A stretch of 64,000 bases of DNA, taken from assembly GCA_964418585.1 (NCBI GenBank), contig CAYQMG010000006.1:1-64000 (forward strand). The letters run 5' to 3'. The translations under genes and the position numbers were made by a program. The DNA is from JAJRTE01 sp964418585 (lineage in GTDB: Bacteria; Myxococcota_A; UBA796; JAJRTE01). This document shows positions 8,435 through 16,745 of this stretch, one piece after another. The stretch's first letter is position 1, and every line of letters starts with the position of its first letter. Under the pieces are notes generated by a model, which made no database searches, had not been told where the DNA came from, and was given only the letters and a program-made list of their open reading frames with translations.

Positions 8435-8592
8435 GGGGCTGTCGGCCGTACCCTGCGGGTAGTGCTGATGGCCGGGCCCCGTGGTGCTCGAGCGATGAAC
8501 CCCGCCAGGTCCGGAAGGAAGCAACGGTAGTCGTATCGAGCATGCGCGGGTGTCCCGGTCATCAGTTGTACCCGCAGGGTCACGGTCGCCCT
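8435..8592 (+). ncRNA. ffs: Signal recognition particle RNA (4.5S-type)
   Basis: The Ffh-binding domain is unmistakable: CCAGGTCCGGAAGGAAGCA at about 8505-8523 contains the GGAA tetraloop and symmetric/asymmetric loop bases. The 5' and 3' arms pair over a long helix, including a perfect 12-bp block ACCCTGCGGGTA / TACCCGCAGGGT and terminal GGGGC / GCCCT. The total is about 158 nt, longer than the roughly 114-nt E. coli RNA because helix 5 is extended, and I see no separate Alu domain. The RNA binds Ffh and targets nascent membrane proteins to FtsY. The ends are estimated from pairing. Confidence 0.9.
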
Positions 8593-8619
8593 GCTTCCAG
8601 GCACTTGCTCGCACACACC

Positions 8620-10578
8620 ATGGCATACCTCGCGATCGCTCGCAAGTGGCGCCCCCAACGATTCGAGGAGATCGTCGGACAGACGCACGTCACCCAGACG
8701 CTGCAGAACGCCATCCGCCTCAACCGGGTACATCATGCGTTCCTGTTCACAGGTGCTCGAGGCGTGGGCAAGACCACAGCAGCGCGGATCTTGGCCAAGG
8801 CCCTCAACTGCGAGCAGGGACCCACTCCGGAACCTTGCAACACCTGCCGCTCTTGCAAGGAAATCACTGCCGGCATCGCCAACGATGTGCAGGAAATCGA
8901 CGCCGCGTCCAACACGGGCGTGGAGAATATCCGTGAGCTTCGGGACAAGCTCCGCTATCTTCCTGCCAGCGGCCGCTACCGCATCTATATTGTGGACGAG
9001 ATCCACATGCTCTCCACCTCCGCATTCAACGCGTTCCTCAAGACCCTCGAGGAGCCTCCCGCCCACGTGGTGTTCATTTTTGCCACCACGGACCCCCAGC
9101 GGCTCCCCGACACCATCGTCTCCCGGTGCCAGCGTTTCGATTTCAAGCGAATCCCCATCAAGCTGCTTTCCGAAAAACTCGGGGAAATCGCCGAGGCGGA
9201 AGGGATCGAGATCTCACAGTCCGCCCTCCTGATGATCGCTCGAGAGGCTGAAGGAAGCATGCGTGATGCCGAGAGCCTCCTCGACCAGGTGCTGTCTGCC
9301 ACAGCGGACCGGGTTGATGAGCAGGTGGTTGCCAATGTCCTCGGCCTGTTCGACCGGCAACTCCTCTTCGATTGCCTCGAAGGCGCCCTGTCCGGCAATC
9401 CCGACCGGAGCATCGAAGTCGTCGACCGCGTGCATACCTTCGGATTCGATATTCAGCCGTTTGCGCGTGACTTGCTCGAGATGGTCCGTCATCTGAACGT
9501 CATCAAGGTGGCGTCAAGACCCGAGCGCCTCATGGACGTATCCGCGGAGGAACTTGCGCGGCTGAAGGAGATGGCGAGCCAGAGTCCTCCGGACGTGCTT
9601 TCGAGGCAGTTCGACCTGCTGTTGAAGGGGTATGACGAGGTTTCTCATTCGGGTGCACCCCGGTTGGCGCTGGAGATGACCTTGCTCAAGATGGCCCGAA
9701 CCCGGCCTGCGCAACCCATGGACCGGTTGCTGTCCCGTCTGGACGACCTGGAACGATTGCTGAAGCGGTCCGGGAAGACGCTGGTGGCGCGGCGTGAGGG
9801 GGGTGCGGAGCGGCCGGCGAACAGGATGGAGGGCCGGGGGGTCCCCCGGGAGCCGGAGGCGAGGGGCGGTGGCGACTCGGTGGCGGAACCGAAGCGTGAG
9901 GTTGAGAAGGGGGCGTCCAGGCCCGGCGGGCAGGCAGCGGGCGGGGAGCCCGGGTCAGAGCCCGCGACGAAACCGGGCTTGAAGCCTGGACGGGTGTCGG
10001 CGCGTGGTGGGAAGCCGGAGGAGGCGACGGCAGCGAAAGGGGGAGGGGGGCGCGCGAAGGATGCTGATACGCGAGTGGCGGAGGATGGGGAGACCGGGCA
10101 GCGGGTGCCCGGGCAGCCGGATTCTCCCGATGGACGTGCGGTGCGGAACGGAGGGGGGGACCCCGGGGACATGGGGGGACGGTCCTGGTTGGGGTTCGTG
10201 GCGCACTGGGTGGCGTTGAGAGATCCCCCGGTGAGGCCGGTGGTGGTGAAGCAGGCGCGGCCGGTACGTGAAGAGCCTGGGCGGATCGTGTTGGGTGGGA
10301 GCAAGTTTGAGTGTCAGCGGATCCAGCGGGAACTGGGCCATCCCCGTGTGAAGAGCATGCTCGAGCAGTATTACGGTCGGCCGGTGCAGGTGGAATGTAT
10401 TCAGTTGGGGAAGGGGGATGTTGCGGGGCCGAGCTACCAGATGAAGCGGGAGGCGCATGCGAATGCCCGGCGAGAGGCCCTGCAGCAGCAGTTGATGAAG
10501 GATCCGAACGTGGTGGCGGCAGCGCGGATTTTTGGGGTGGATCCTGGCAAGGTCGAGCTTCGGATCGAGTCGAGTTGA
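8620..10578 (+). CDS. dnaX: DNA polymerase III subunit tau (DnaX)
   Basis: This 652-aa clamp-loader ATPase loads the beta clamp and couples polymerases at the fork. The AAA+ module shows GARGVGKT (45-52), four zinc-ligand cysteines (64, 73, 76, 79), Walker B IYIVDEIHML (about 122-131), and sensor and SRC motifs. The collar domain ends near residue 370. A low-complexity Gly/Arg/Glu/Pro linker (about 400-530) leads to a C-terminal domain. ATG 8620 is used because the protein then begins MAYLAIARKWRP, as in the family. I see no convincing A-rich slippery sequence for a short gamma form. The order SRP RNA - dnaX - ybaB - recR is widely conserved. Confidence 0.95.
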   Translation: MAYLAIARKWRPQRFEEIVGQTHVTQTLQNAIRLNRVHHAFLFTGARGVGKTTAARILAKALNCEQGPTPEPCNTCRSCKEITAGIANDVQEIDAASNTGVENIRELRDKLRYLPASGRYRIYIVDEIHMLSTSAFNAFLKTLEEPPAHVVFIFATTDPQRLPDTIVSRCQRFDFKRIPIKLLSEKLGEIAEAEGIEISQSALLMIAREAEGSMRDAESLLDQVLSATADRVDEQVVANVLGLFDRQLLFDCLEGALSGNPDRSIEVVDRVHTFGFDIQPFARDLLEMVRHLNVIKVASRPERLMDVSAEELARLKEMASQSPPDVLSRQFDLLLKGYDEVSHSGAPRLALEMTLLKMARTRPAQPMDRLLSRLDDLERLLKRSGKTLVARREGGAERPANRMEGRGVPREPEARGGGDSVAEPKREVEKGASRPGGQAAGGEPGSEPATKPGLKPGRVSARGGKPEEATAAKGGGGRAKDADTRVAEDGETGQRVPGQPDSPDGRAVRNGGGDPGDMGGRSWLGFVAHWVALRDPPVRPVVVKQARPVREEPGRIVLGGSKFECQRIQRELGHPRVKSMLEQYYGRPVQVECIQLGKGDVAGPSYQMKREAHANARREALQQQLMKDPNVVAAARIFGVDPGKVELRIESS

Positions 10579-10638
10579 GGCCGGGGTAGGGCGGAGCCGG
10601 CGGGTGGGGCCCTGGCCACGAGCAACAAGGGGGCATGA

Positions 10639-10968
10639 ATGACCGACGAGACGAGTGACGGAGGCTTTGGCAGGCTGCTCGATCAGCTTCGGGACATGCA
10701 ATCGACCATTGAGCGGGTGGAAGAAGCCATGACCGGGCGCAGGTTCGAGGCGGAGGCCGGGAACGGCGCGGTGAGGGTTGTGGTGAGTGGGAAGCTTCGG
10801 GTGCTTTCCGTGAAACTGGACCCTCGCGTGGTGGATGCAAACGATCTCGAGATGTTGGAGGACCTGGTGGCCACGGCGGTCAATCGAGCCCTGGATGGGA
10901 TTCGTGCCGAGATGGCGCGCGAGGTGTCGGGAGGAATGTTCGGCGGCGGAGTGCCGGGACTGGGATGA
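10639..10968 (+). CDS. ybaB: YbaB/EbfC nucleoid-associated protein
   Basis: This 109-aa protein has the size, the helical N-terminus and the central beta hairpin (VRVVVSGKLRVLSVKLDP) of the YbaB/EbfC family. Family members are dimeric DNA-binding nucleoid proteins whose gene normally sits between dnaX and recR, as here. It ends in a Gly-rich tail. The gap to recR is only 9 nt, so the two are translated from one message. Confidence 0.92.
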   Translation: MTDETSDGGFGRLLDQLRDMQSTIERVEEAMTGRRFEAEAGNGAVRVVVSGKLRVLSVKLDPRVVDANDLEMLEDLVATAVNRALDGIRAEMAREVSGGMFGGGVPGLG

Positions 10969-10977
10969 GGAGCCTGG

Positions 10978-11571
10978 ATGGAGAGGAATCCGATCCAGCG
11001 TCTGACGCACCAGCTTTCGCGTCTCCCGGGAATTGGGGAGAAGACTGCATCGAGGTTGGCGTTTCACCTGGTGCGGATGCCGGAAAGTTATGTCCGGGAT
11101 CTGGCCCAGGCGTTGTTGGATGTCAAGACGCAGGTGCATCCTTGTTCTCGGTGCTGCAACCTGACTTCGGAGGACCCTTGTGCCCTGTGTCGGGACCCCA
11201 GGCGGCGGGACGACCTCTTGTGCGTGGTGGAACGGCCCAGTGACATCGTGGCGATGGAGCGGGGGAACGAGTTCAACGGCCGTTACCACGTGTTGCACGG
11301 GGCGCTCTCACCACTCGATGGGATCGGGCCGAACGACCTCAAGATTCCGGAATTGTTGCGCAGGTTGGAGTCCGGCGCCGTCCGCGAGGTCATCATGGCG
11401 ACGGACCCCGACGTGGAGGGGGACGCCACCGCGCTCTACCTTGCACGCTTGATTCGCCCCCTTGGGATCAAGGTGACGCGCCTGGCTCACGGCATTCCCG
11501 TGGGCTCGGAACTGGAGTACGTGGACCACGCCACGATACAAAAGGCGCTTGACAACCGCCGGGAACTGTAG
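10978..11571 (+). CDS. recR: Recombination mediator RecR
   Basis: This 197-aa protein works with RecO and RecF to load RecA on gapped single-stranded DNA. It has a helix-hairpin-helix (about 11-30, LSRLPGIGEKTA), a C4 zinc finger (Cys56, Cys59, Cys68, Cys71) and a Toprim domain with MATDPDVEGDATALY. The length matches the family. It is the last gene of the dnaX-ybaB-recR operon. Confidence 0.95.
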   Translation: MERNPIQRLTHQLSRLPGIGEKTASRLAFHLVRMPESYVRDLAQALLDVKTQVHPCSRCCNLTSEDPCALCRDPRRRDDLLCVVERPSDIVAMERGNEFNGRYHVLHGALSPLDGIGPNDLKIPELLRRLESGAVREVIMATDPDVEGDATALYLARLIRPLGIKVTRLAHGIPVGSELEYVDHATIQKALDNRREL

Positions 11572-11609
11572 CTAGGCTTCAGTTTTTGAGGTCCCCCGCG
11601 AGAACTCGG

Positions 11610-11639
11610 TTGACTCGAGGTGCCGAATTTTGGTACCTA
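11610..11639 (+). promoter_or_regulatory. Possible promoter upstream of the lipoprotein gene at 11898
   Basis: TTGACT (11610-11615) and TACCTA (11634-11639) have an 18-bp spacer. It lies in the 326-bp gap after recR. Apart from this, the gap holds no convincing gene or RNA. Confidence 0.35.
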
Positions 11640-11897
11640 GGTCTTGCAGCGTGCAAGTTTTCCTTTCCCTTGCCGGGGTTAGGTGTGCTATAAGCGTGGA
11701 GGGTGTTGGAGTCCGCGGCTGACGTGACGATCGGGTGCTGAGATATCGATTGGAGCCGGGGTCTTCGACCATGCACCGGCTCGAGTTGTCGTCATTGATC
11801 AATGTGGTGGTGCTTTCAGGGGGCTTGTGGCGGAGAGTCCTGGCGCATGAGCCCGCTGGTGAAAGGGGCACGCGACCAAAGTGCAAAGGAGCGAGCA

Positions 11898-12860
11898 ATG
11901 GATCGATGTATTTCTTTGAGAAGTTTTCTACTTGTGCTGGCGTTGTTCGTCGGAATGGGGCTCGTTGGCTGTAGCGGCGATGACGATGACGATGACAGCT
12001 CGACCACGCCGACTCCTTCGCCGACTCCGGAGCCGTTTGATGATACCTTCCGGATCATCAAGATGGAAGTCGGCACCTCGAGTGAGGGCGTGGACATCGA
12101 CGGCGACGGCGATATCGACAATGCCATCGAGGACACCTTGAACGGCATCGTGGATTCCACCGTGTCGTCCGTGACCACTCAGCTCCAGGACGCGGGCGTC
12201 CAGGATCCGACCCTCACCATGGTGGAAACGATCCTCACAGAGGCCCTGTCCGGTATCTTCACCGTCGATGCATTGACCAACGCGCTCAATGTGCCCATCG
12301 AGAACTTCCAGACCAACTACATGCTCGAGTTCCAGCAGCAGGTGGACGGAAGCGTGTCGTTGACCTGGTACAACGCCGAGATGCAGCCGGGTGGAAGCTT
12401 CGAGGTAGACACCTCCAGGACCGACGCTGTACTGGGAGAGCAGACCGGCACCCTCGACTTGAGCACCAAGACCGGCGAGTTCGCGGGTGATATCGGCCTC
12501 ACGTTCGTCTTCGAAACTCCGTCCTTGCCCGCGCCGGGCGCTGTCCCTGCGGAGGAGATCGAGTTGGTGCTCGTGCTCGCCGGCGCCAAGAGCACGGTGG
12601 AACAGTACAACGATGTCTCCCTGCGTGACATGATGTTCGGAGGCGCGATCATCATCGATGATATCGTCCGGCTCATCGAATCTGTGCTCAACATGGTGGC
12701 GGCCAACCTCCCCGAGGGTGTGCCGTTCGACGTGGACGCCATCGTCGACGAGATCGCCACCCAGATGGAAGGCTATTCCGACGTGACCGTCAATGGTCAG
12801 CAAGGCTTCTCCATCGGCGTCAACGTGAGCGCTGACGCATCGCTGCTTGTCGTCAAGTAG
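11898..12860 (+). CDS. Lipoprotein with Asp-run and Pro/Thr linker
   Basis: This 320-aa protein carries a signal peptide ending in LVGC, followed by a run of six aspartates and a (T/S)PTPSPTP linker before a folded domain. Asp-run lipoproteins of this design are common in some delta-type lineages. An acidic residue right after the lipid cysteine can affect Lol sorting in Enterobacteria; whether that holds here is unknown. The domain (about 50-320) is predicted beta-rich with amphipathic helices and shows no motif I recognise. The ATG at 11898 has an AAAGGAG Shine-Dalgarno 8 nt upstream. Confidence 0.75.
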   Translation: MDRCISLRSFLLVLALFVGMGLVGCSGDDDDDDSSTTPTPSPTPEPFDDTFRIIKMEVGTSSEGVDIDGDGDIDNAIEDTLNGIVDSTVSSVTTQLQDAGVQDPTLTMVETILTEALSGIFTVDALTNALNVPIENFQTNYMLEFQQQVDGSVSLTWYNAEMQPGGSFEVDTSRTDAVLGEQTGTLDLSTKTGEFAGDIGLTFVFETPSLPAPGAVPAEEIELVLVLAGAKSTVEQYNDVSLRDMMFGGAIIIDDIVRLIESVLNMVAANLPEGVPFDVDAIVDEIATQMEGYSDVTVNGQQGFSIGVNVSADASLLVVK

Positions 12861-12928
12861 GCTCGTTGCCACTTCCACCCATCCCTGTCCTCCACCGTTC
12901 GGTCTTCTGCCTTTTCGTATGATACCGC

Positions 12929-12958
12929 TTGACGTGTGACTGCCCGGATTCTCATAAT
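12929..12958 (+). promoter_or_regulatory. Sigma-70-like promoter for the transglycosylase gene
   Basis: TTGACG (12929-12934) and CATAAT (12953-12958) have an 18-bp spacer. Transcription should start at about 12,965, upstream of all candidate start codons of the next gene. Confidence 0.6.
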
Positions 12959-13044
12959 GGTCCGATCGGCACGTCCCATGCTCTTTTTCCCGGGTGTTCT
13001 CGAGTGTCGATCAGGGCCGGTGATTGCGCACGTGGTGGTTTTTG

Positions 13045-15120
13045 ATGCGGGCGTCACAGGTGGGCAAGGCGCATTCCCCAGGAAGGAGACCAACGTGGCG
13101 GGTGGCCCGGTGGGGGGGCCTGGCCGCCGCCCTGGTGGTGGGTGTGCCCCTGTCTCTCCTGGTTTTGGTCAATGTGGGGCCGGTCGGACCGGTTCTGGGT
13201 CGATGGGTGGGCCGACAGCTTTCTCAACGGGTGGGCGTTCCCATTCATTGTGCGCGGGTGCACCTGTCTCGTCGAGGGGTGGCGCTCACCGGTGTTCGAG
13301 CCTCGATTTTTTCGGGCATTCAGGTGACACTTGACCGGCTGACGCTTGAACCGGATCTTGAGTTTTTTCAGGAGACCGGCTCGAGGTGGCGTCGTGTGGC
13401 CGCTTCGAATCTGGTGGTGAGTCTGGGGGGTGAGGAAGGGGAAGGCGAGGGGGGGGCGAACGGTGCGACGCCGGGGGGGACGGGGGACTGGGCCGGGCGG
13501 GTGGTGCGGTTTTCGGATCGTCTGGCGGCGCTTGGGGTGGAGGAGCTGACCCTGGATCGAGCTTCGGCCTGTGTGCGTGGCGGGGACCGGTGCTGGCCGC
13601 TGATCGTGTCGGATTCCCGGGTGGTTCAGCGGGGCGGATCGGGCGCCGGGTGGCGTTTGGAAGCAGTGGTTTCCTCGCCAGGTTTTGGGGAGGAGACGCA
13701 GGTGGAAGGCGTATTCGATCCGGAGGCGCCGGAGTTGCGGTTGTCCATCGCCGGCCCTGGTATCTCCCTGGAGGGATTCCGGGATGGAACCGGGGGGATG
13801 GGGTGGGAAGCCCCTGCCTGGTTGGCCCATGTGGACACTTTTCCTCGAGTGGGAGGGCGCTGTACGGTGGTGGTGCGGCCCCGGCAAGGCGAGGCCGAGG
13901 TGTCGGGGAACCTCCAGGTGACCGGGACGGTGTTGGATTATCCCTGGCTTGCCTCTGTCCCGGTCGGCCCGATCGACCTGGTGCAGCGTGTGGACCTGGC
14001 CGTTTCCTGGAATCCCTGGGTCGTTCGGATCGAGCGCTGGGAAGGGTGGGTGAATGGCGCGGCCTACTCGGTGCGCGGACGGATCGAGATGGAGGCCGAG
14101 CAGCGTCCGTTCTCGTTTCAAGTGGTGTTGGACGACCTCCCGTATCAGGATCTCCTGGACGCCATTCCCGCCGATGTTGTTCCACGGTTGACCGGTGTCC
14201 GACTCGGAGGGAGCCTCGATCTGGAAATCGACCTGTCGGGGGATCTGGAGAGACTCGAGGACCTTTCCGTTTCGTGGACCGGCGACTGGAGTCGGCTGTG
14301 GTTGTCGCATCCTTCCGACGTGTTGCAGGGGGAGCCGCCGCTTGAAGGTCACGTATTCGTCCCGGAGTCTTCGGCCGGGGTGGTGCAGCGTATGGTGCTG
14401 GGTCCAGGGTCTCCTCGTTGGGTGGGGTTGGAGGACGTGCCGCACTACCTGGTCGACGCCCTTCTGGTGAGCGAGGACATCAGCTTCTATCGGCACCATG
14501 GTGTGGATACGCAGGGGCTGGCTGAGGCGATTCGAGAGAACCTGAAGGCGGGGCGTGCGGTTCGGGGAGGGAGCACCATCACGCAGCAATTGGCCAAGAA
14601 CCTGTTCTTGACGCGGGAGCGGACCCTGGCCCGGAAAGTTCAAGAGGCGGTGCTCGCCTGGCAGCTCGAGGAATTGCTGGGCAAGGACAAGATCCTGGAG
14701 TACTACCTCAATATCATTGAGTGGGGTCCGGGCATCTATGGGGTGGAGCGCGCGTCCATGCACTACTTCAACAAGTCAGCAGCGGAGTTGACGCTTCGGG
14801 AGGCAGCTTACCTGTGTACCATCATCCCGGCGCCGGTTCGGGCCTACACCTATTATCGTCGCGGCCACCTGTCTCCGCGGTGGCGTCGCAACGTGGACGA
14901 GTTGCTCCGGCGGATGTGGCGATTCGGATACATCGACGACCAGGCTTTTGAGCGGGGGATCGCCGACACGGTCCGGTTTTGGCACCCGCCCGGGTTCGAT
15001 GGAGGACCGGGGGGGAAGAACGGCCGACGACTGGCGCAGCCCGCGCACCCGTTCCAGGCCGGAGTGGGACGCGAGTCGGCCCGGGAAAGGTCGGGGCCGC
15101 GCGGACCGATGTTCGATTGA
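13045..15120 (+). CDS. AsmA-like / GT51 peptidoglycan transglycosylase fusion
   Basis: The protein begins with an inner-membrane helix (about residues 20-45). Some 400 residues of beta-rich sequence follow that look like AsmA/TamB-type repeats, then a C-terminal family-51 glycosyltransferase domain. The GT51 motifs are present: SEDISFYRHHG with the catalytic Glu at about 477, then GGSTITQQLAKNLFL (about 507-521). The domain polymerises lipid II into glycan chains. No penicillin-binding transpeptidase domain follows. Starts are uncertain: ATG 13045, TTG 13024 or GTG 13102 are in frame, and 13102 has AAGGAG 13 nt upstream. Two hairpins separate it from the convergent eno gene. Confidence 0.82.
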   Translation: MRASQVGKAHSPGRRPTWRVARWGGLAAALVVGVPLSLLVLVNVGPVGPVLGRWVGRQLSQRVGVPIHCARVHLSRRGVALTGVRASIFSGIQVTLDRLTLEPDLEFFQETGSRWRRVAASNLVVSLGGEEGEGEGGANGATPGGTGDWAGRVVRFSDRLAALGVEELTLDRASACVRGGDRCWPLIVSDSRVVQRGGSGAGWRLEAVVSSPGFGEETQVEGVFDPEAPELRLSIAGPGISLEGFRDGTGGMGWEAPAWLAHVDTFPRVGGRCTVVVRPRQGEAEVSGNLQVTGTVLDYPWLASVPVGPIDLVQRVDLAVSWNPWVVRIERWEGWVNGAAYSVRGRIEMEAEQRPFSFQVVLDDLPYQDLLDAIPADVVPRLTGVRLGGSLDLEIDLSGDLERLEDLSVSWTGDWSRLWLSHPSDVLQGEPPLEGHVFVPESSAGVVQRMVLGPGSPRWVGLEDVPHYLVDALLVSEDISFYRHHGVDTQGLAEAIRENLKAGRAVRGGSTITQQLAKNLFLTRERTLARKVQEAVLAWQLEELLGKDKILEYYLNIIEWGPGIYGVERASMHYFNKSAAELTLREAAYLCTIIPAPVRAYTYYRRGHLSPRWRRNVDELLRRMWRFGYIDDQAFERGIADTVRFWHPPGFDGGPGGKNGRRLAQPAHPFQAGVGRESARERSGPRGPMFD

Positions 15121-15129
15121 TGGGAGCGT

Positions 15130-15179
15130 CCCTCCGCGGTGTCGAACGGAGGGGGCACCGTTGTCGGGGTCACCCGACA
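15130..15179. terminator. Hairpins between convergent transglycosylase and enolase genes
   Basis: Two inverted repeats fill the gap: CCCTCCG-N10-CGGAGGG (15130-15153) and TGTCGGG-GTCA-CCCGACA (15162-15179, 7-bp stem, 4-nt loop). Neither has a clear U-tract, so they may act as bidirectional hairpin terminators or RNA 3'-end stabilisers. Confidence 0.45.
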
Positions 15180-15188
15180 CCTGCGTGC

Positions 15189-16472
15189 TTACTTGCGGGG
15201 GAAGGCGTTCAGGCCGGGGAAGCGCGCCTGACGACCGAGTTCTTCCTCGATCCGGAGAAGCTGGTTGTACTTGGCGATCCGGTCGGTCCTGGAGAGCGAA
15301 CCGGTCTTGATCTGCCCCACGTTGGTGGCCACCGCCAGGTCGGCGATGGTGGTGTCCTCGGTCTCACCGGAGCGGTGGGAGATCACGCAGGTGTATCCCG
15401 CGCGTCTCGCCATGTCGATCGCGTTGAGCGTCTCGGTGAGCGTTCCGATCTGGTTGACCTTGATCAAGATGCTGTTGGCAACACCGGACGCGATACCGCG
15501 TCCCAGGCGGGTTACGTTGGTGACGAACAGGTCGTCCCCCACGATCTGTACCCGGCCTCCGAGACGGGTGGTGAGCGCCTGCCATCCTTCCCAGTCGTTC
15601 TCGTCCAGGCCGTCTTCGATGGAAATGAGGGGGTATTTCTCGAGCCAGTCCTCGTAATAGTCCACCATCGCTTCGGCGGGCCGGGTAGCCCCCTGTTCCG
15701 CTTTGAGGTGATACTGGCCGTCCCGGAAGAACTCACTCGCCGCCGCATCGATGGCCAGGAAGATGTCCTTGCCCGGTTCGTACCCCGCTTGCTGGATCGC
15801 CTCGAGGATCAGTTCCATGGCCTGCTCGTTCGAGTCCAGGTTGGGGGCAAAACCGCCTTCGTCCCCAACGCTCGTCGAACTTCCCCGCCGCTTGAGCACC
15901 TTCTTCAAGGTGTGGAATACCTCGGACCCCATCCGGAGCGCATCGGAGAACGAAGGCGCCCCGGCAGGCACGATCATGAATTCCTGAATGTCCAGGTTGT
16001 TGTCCGCGTGGGCGCCACCGTTGACGATGTTCATCATGGGGACCGGAAGATCCCGGGCACTCACACCGCCGATGTACCGGTAGAGCGGCAACCCGAGGAA
16101 GTCAGCGGCGGCCCGGGCCGTGGCCAGGGAGATCCCCAGGATGGCATTGGCGCCCATCCGGCTCTTGTTCGGTGTGTCGTCCAGGTCGATGAGCACCTGG
16201 TCGATCTCGGCCTGGTCCAGGGCGTCCAGCCCGAGGATCTGCGGCCCCAGCACCTCGTTGACGTTCTGGACCGCCTTTCGAACCCCCTTCCCCAGGTAGC
16301 GGGCCGTATCCCCGTCCCTGAGTTCCACGGCTTCGTGCTCGCCCGTGGACGCCCCGGAGGGCACCGCAGCCCGCCCGAACGCACCGCCCTCCAGCATGAC
16401 TTCCACCTCCAGCGTGGGATTCCCACGGGAGTCGAGGATCTCGCGCGCATTCACTTCTTCAATGGTGTTCAT
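15189..16472 (-). CDS. eno: Enolase (phosphopyruvate hydratase)
   Basis: This 427-aa glycolytic enzyme interconverts 2-phosphoglycerate and phosphoenolpyruvate. Family marks are plain: DSRGNPTLEVEV at the N-terminus, GANAILGISLA, the metal-site aspartate in the VGDD loop, and SHRSGETEDTTIADLAVA near the C-terminus. The ATG at 16472 has AAAGGAG upstream and gives the standard N-terminus MNTIEEV; a longer open frame upstream is not needed. Its promoter can be read at 16,537-16,566. In many bacteria part of enolase also sits in the RNA degradosome, which cannot be judged here. Confidence 0.97.
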   Translation of the reverse strand: MNTIEEVNAREILDSRGNPTLEVEVMLEGGAFGRAAVPSGASTGEHEAVELRDGDTARYLGKGVRKAVQNVNEVLGPQILGLDALDQAEIDQVLIDLDDTPNKSRMGANAILGISLATARAAADFLGLPLYRYIGGVSARDLPVPMMNIVNGGAHADNNLDIQEFMIVPAGAPSFSDALRMGSEVFHTLKKVLKRRGSSTSVGDEGGFAPNLDSNEQAMELILEAIQQAGYEPGKDIFLAIDAAASEFFRDGQYHLKAEQGATRPAEAMVDYYEDWLEKYPLISIEDGLDENDWEGWQALTTRLGGRVQIVGDDLFVTNVTRLGRGIASGVANSILIKVNQIGTLTETLNAIDMARRAGYTCVISHRSGETEDTTIADLAVATNVGQIKTGSLSRTDRIAKYNQLLRIEEELGRQARFPGLNAFPRK

Positions 16473-16536
16473 CCGCTTTCTCTCCTTTGTGACGTGGCGC
16501 GTCTGCGCGTCTGTTGATTCTTTCAAAGGACAAGCT

Positions 16537-16566
16537 ACTGTACCCAACACGAGGGACCGGCGTCAA
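16537..16566 (-). promoter_or_regulatory. Enolase promoter
   Basis: On the minus strand, TTGACG (16566-16561) and TACAGT (16542-16537) have an 18-bp spacer. This places the transcript start about 55-60 nt before the ATG. Confidence 0.6.
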
Positions 16567-16689
16567 GCAGGGCTCGACGCTTCAGGCTCGATTCATTCCA
16601 GGCACGCCAGGCGCACAATCTTCGCTCCGCCGGCACTCCCGACCCTGTTTCGGTGGCAGACTCTCAGGAATCCCAGACGATGTTTGGTG

Positions 16690-16719
16690 TTGACGCAGTG
16701 GCATCCCTTCGTGTAGGGA
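16690..16719 (+). promoter_or_regulatory. Promoter of the metal-uptake operon
   Basis: TTGACG (16690-16695) and TAGGGA (16714-16719) have an 18-bp spacer. The -10 region lies within a palindrome (16702-16721), so the promoter looks repressible. Confidence 0.5.
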
Positions 16720-16721
16720 TG
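16702..16721. promoter_or_regulatory. Candidate operator palindrome over the -10 element
   Basis: CATCCCT-N6-AGGGATG is a perfect 7-bp inverted repeat that covers the -10 region of the promoter for the metal-uptake operon. A dimeric repressor bound here would block RNA polymerase. Its position suggests a Zur-, Fur- or DtxR-type metal regulator, but the sequence does not match a regulator box that I can name. Confidence 0.45.
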
Positions 16722-16745
16722 AACAGGGAACCGTGAGGTGTTGCG

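Noticed and set aside
10036..10052. G-rich run in dnaX as a programmed frameshift site for a gamma subunit
   Set aside because: It is a poly-G run without the A AAA AAG type heptamer or a clear downstream hairpin, so a gamma form is not supported.
9955..11298. Long antisense open frame opposite dnaX, ybaB and recR
   Set aside because: Low-complexity His/Pro/Arg-rich shadow of strongly supported genes; high GC makes such frames common.
11670..11694. TTGCCG and TATAAG as a promoter for the lipoprotein gene
   Set aside because: The spacer is only 13 bp, too short for sigma-70; TTGACT/TACCTA upstream fits better.
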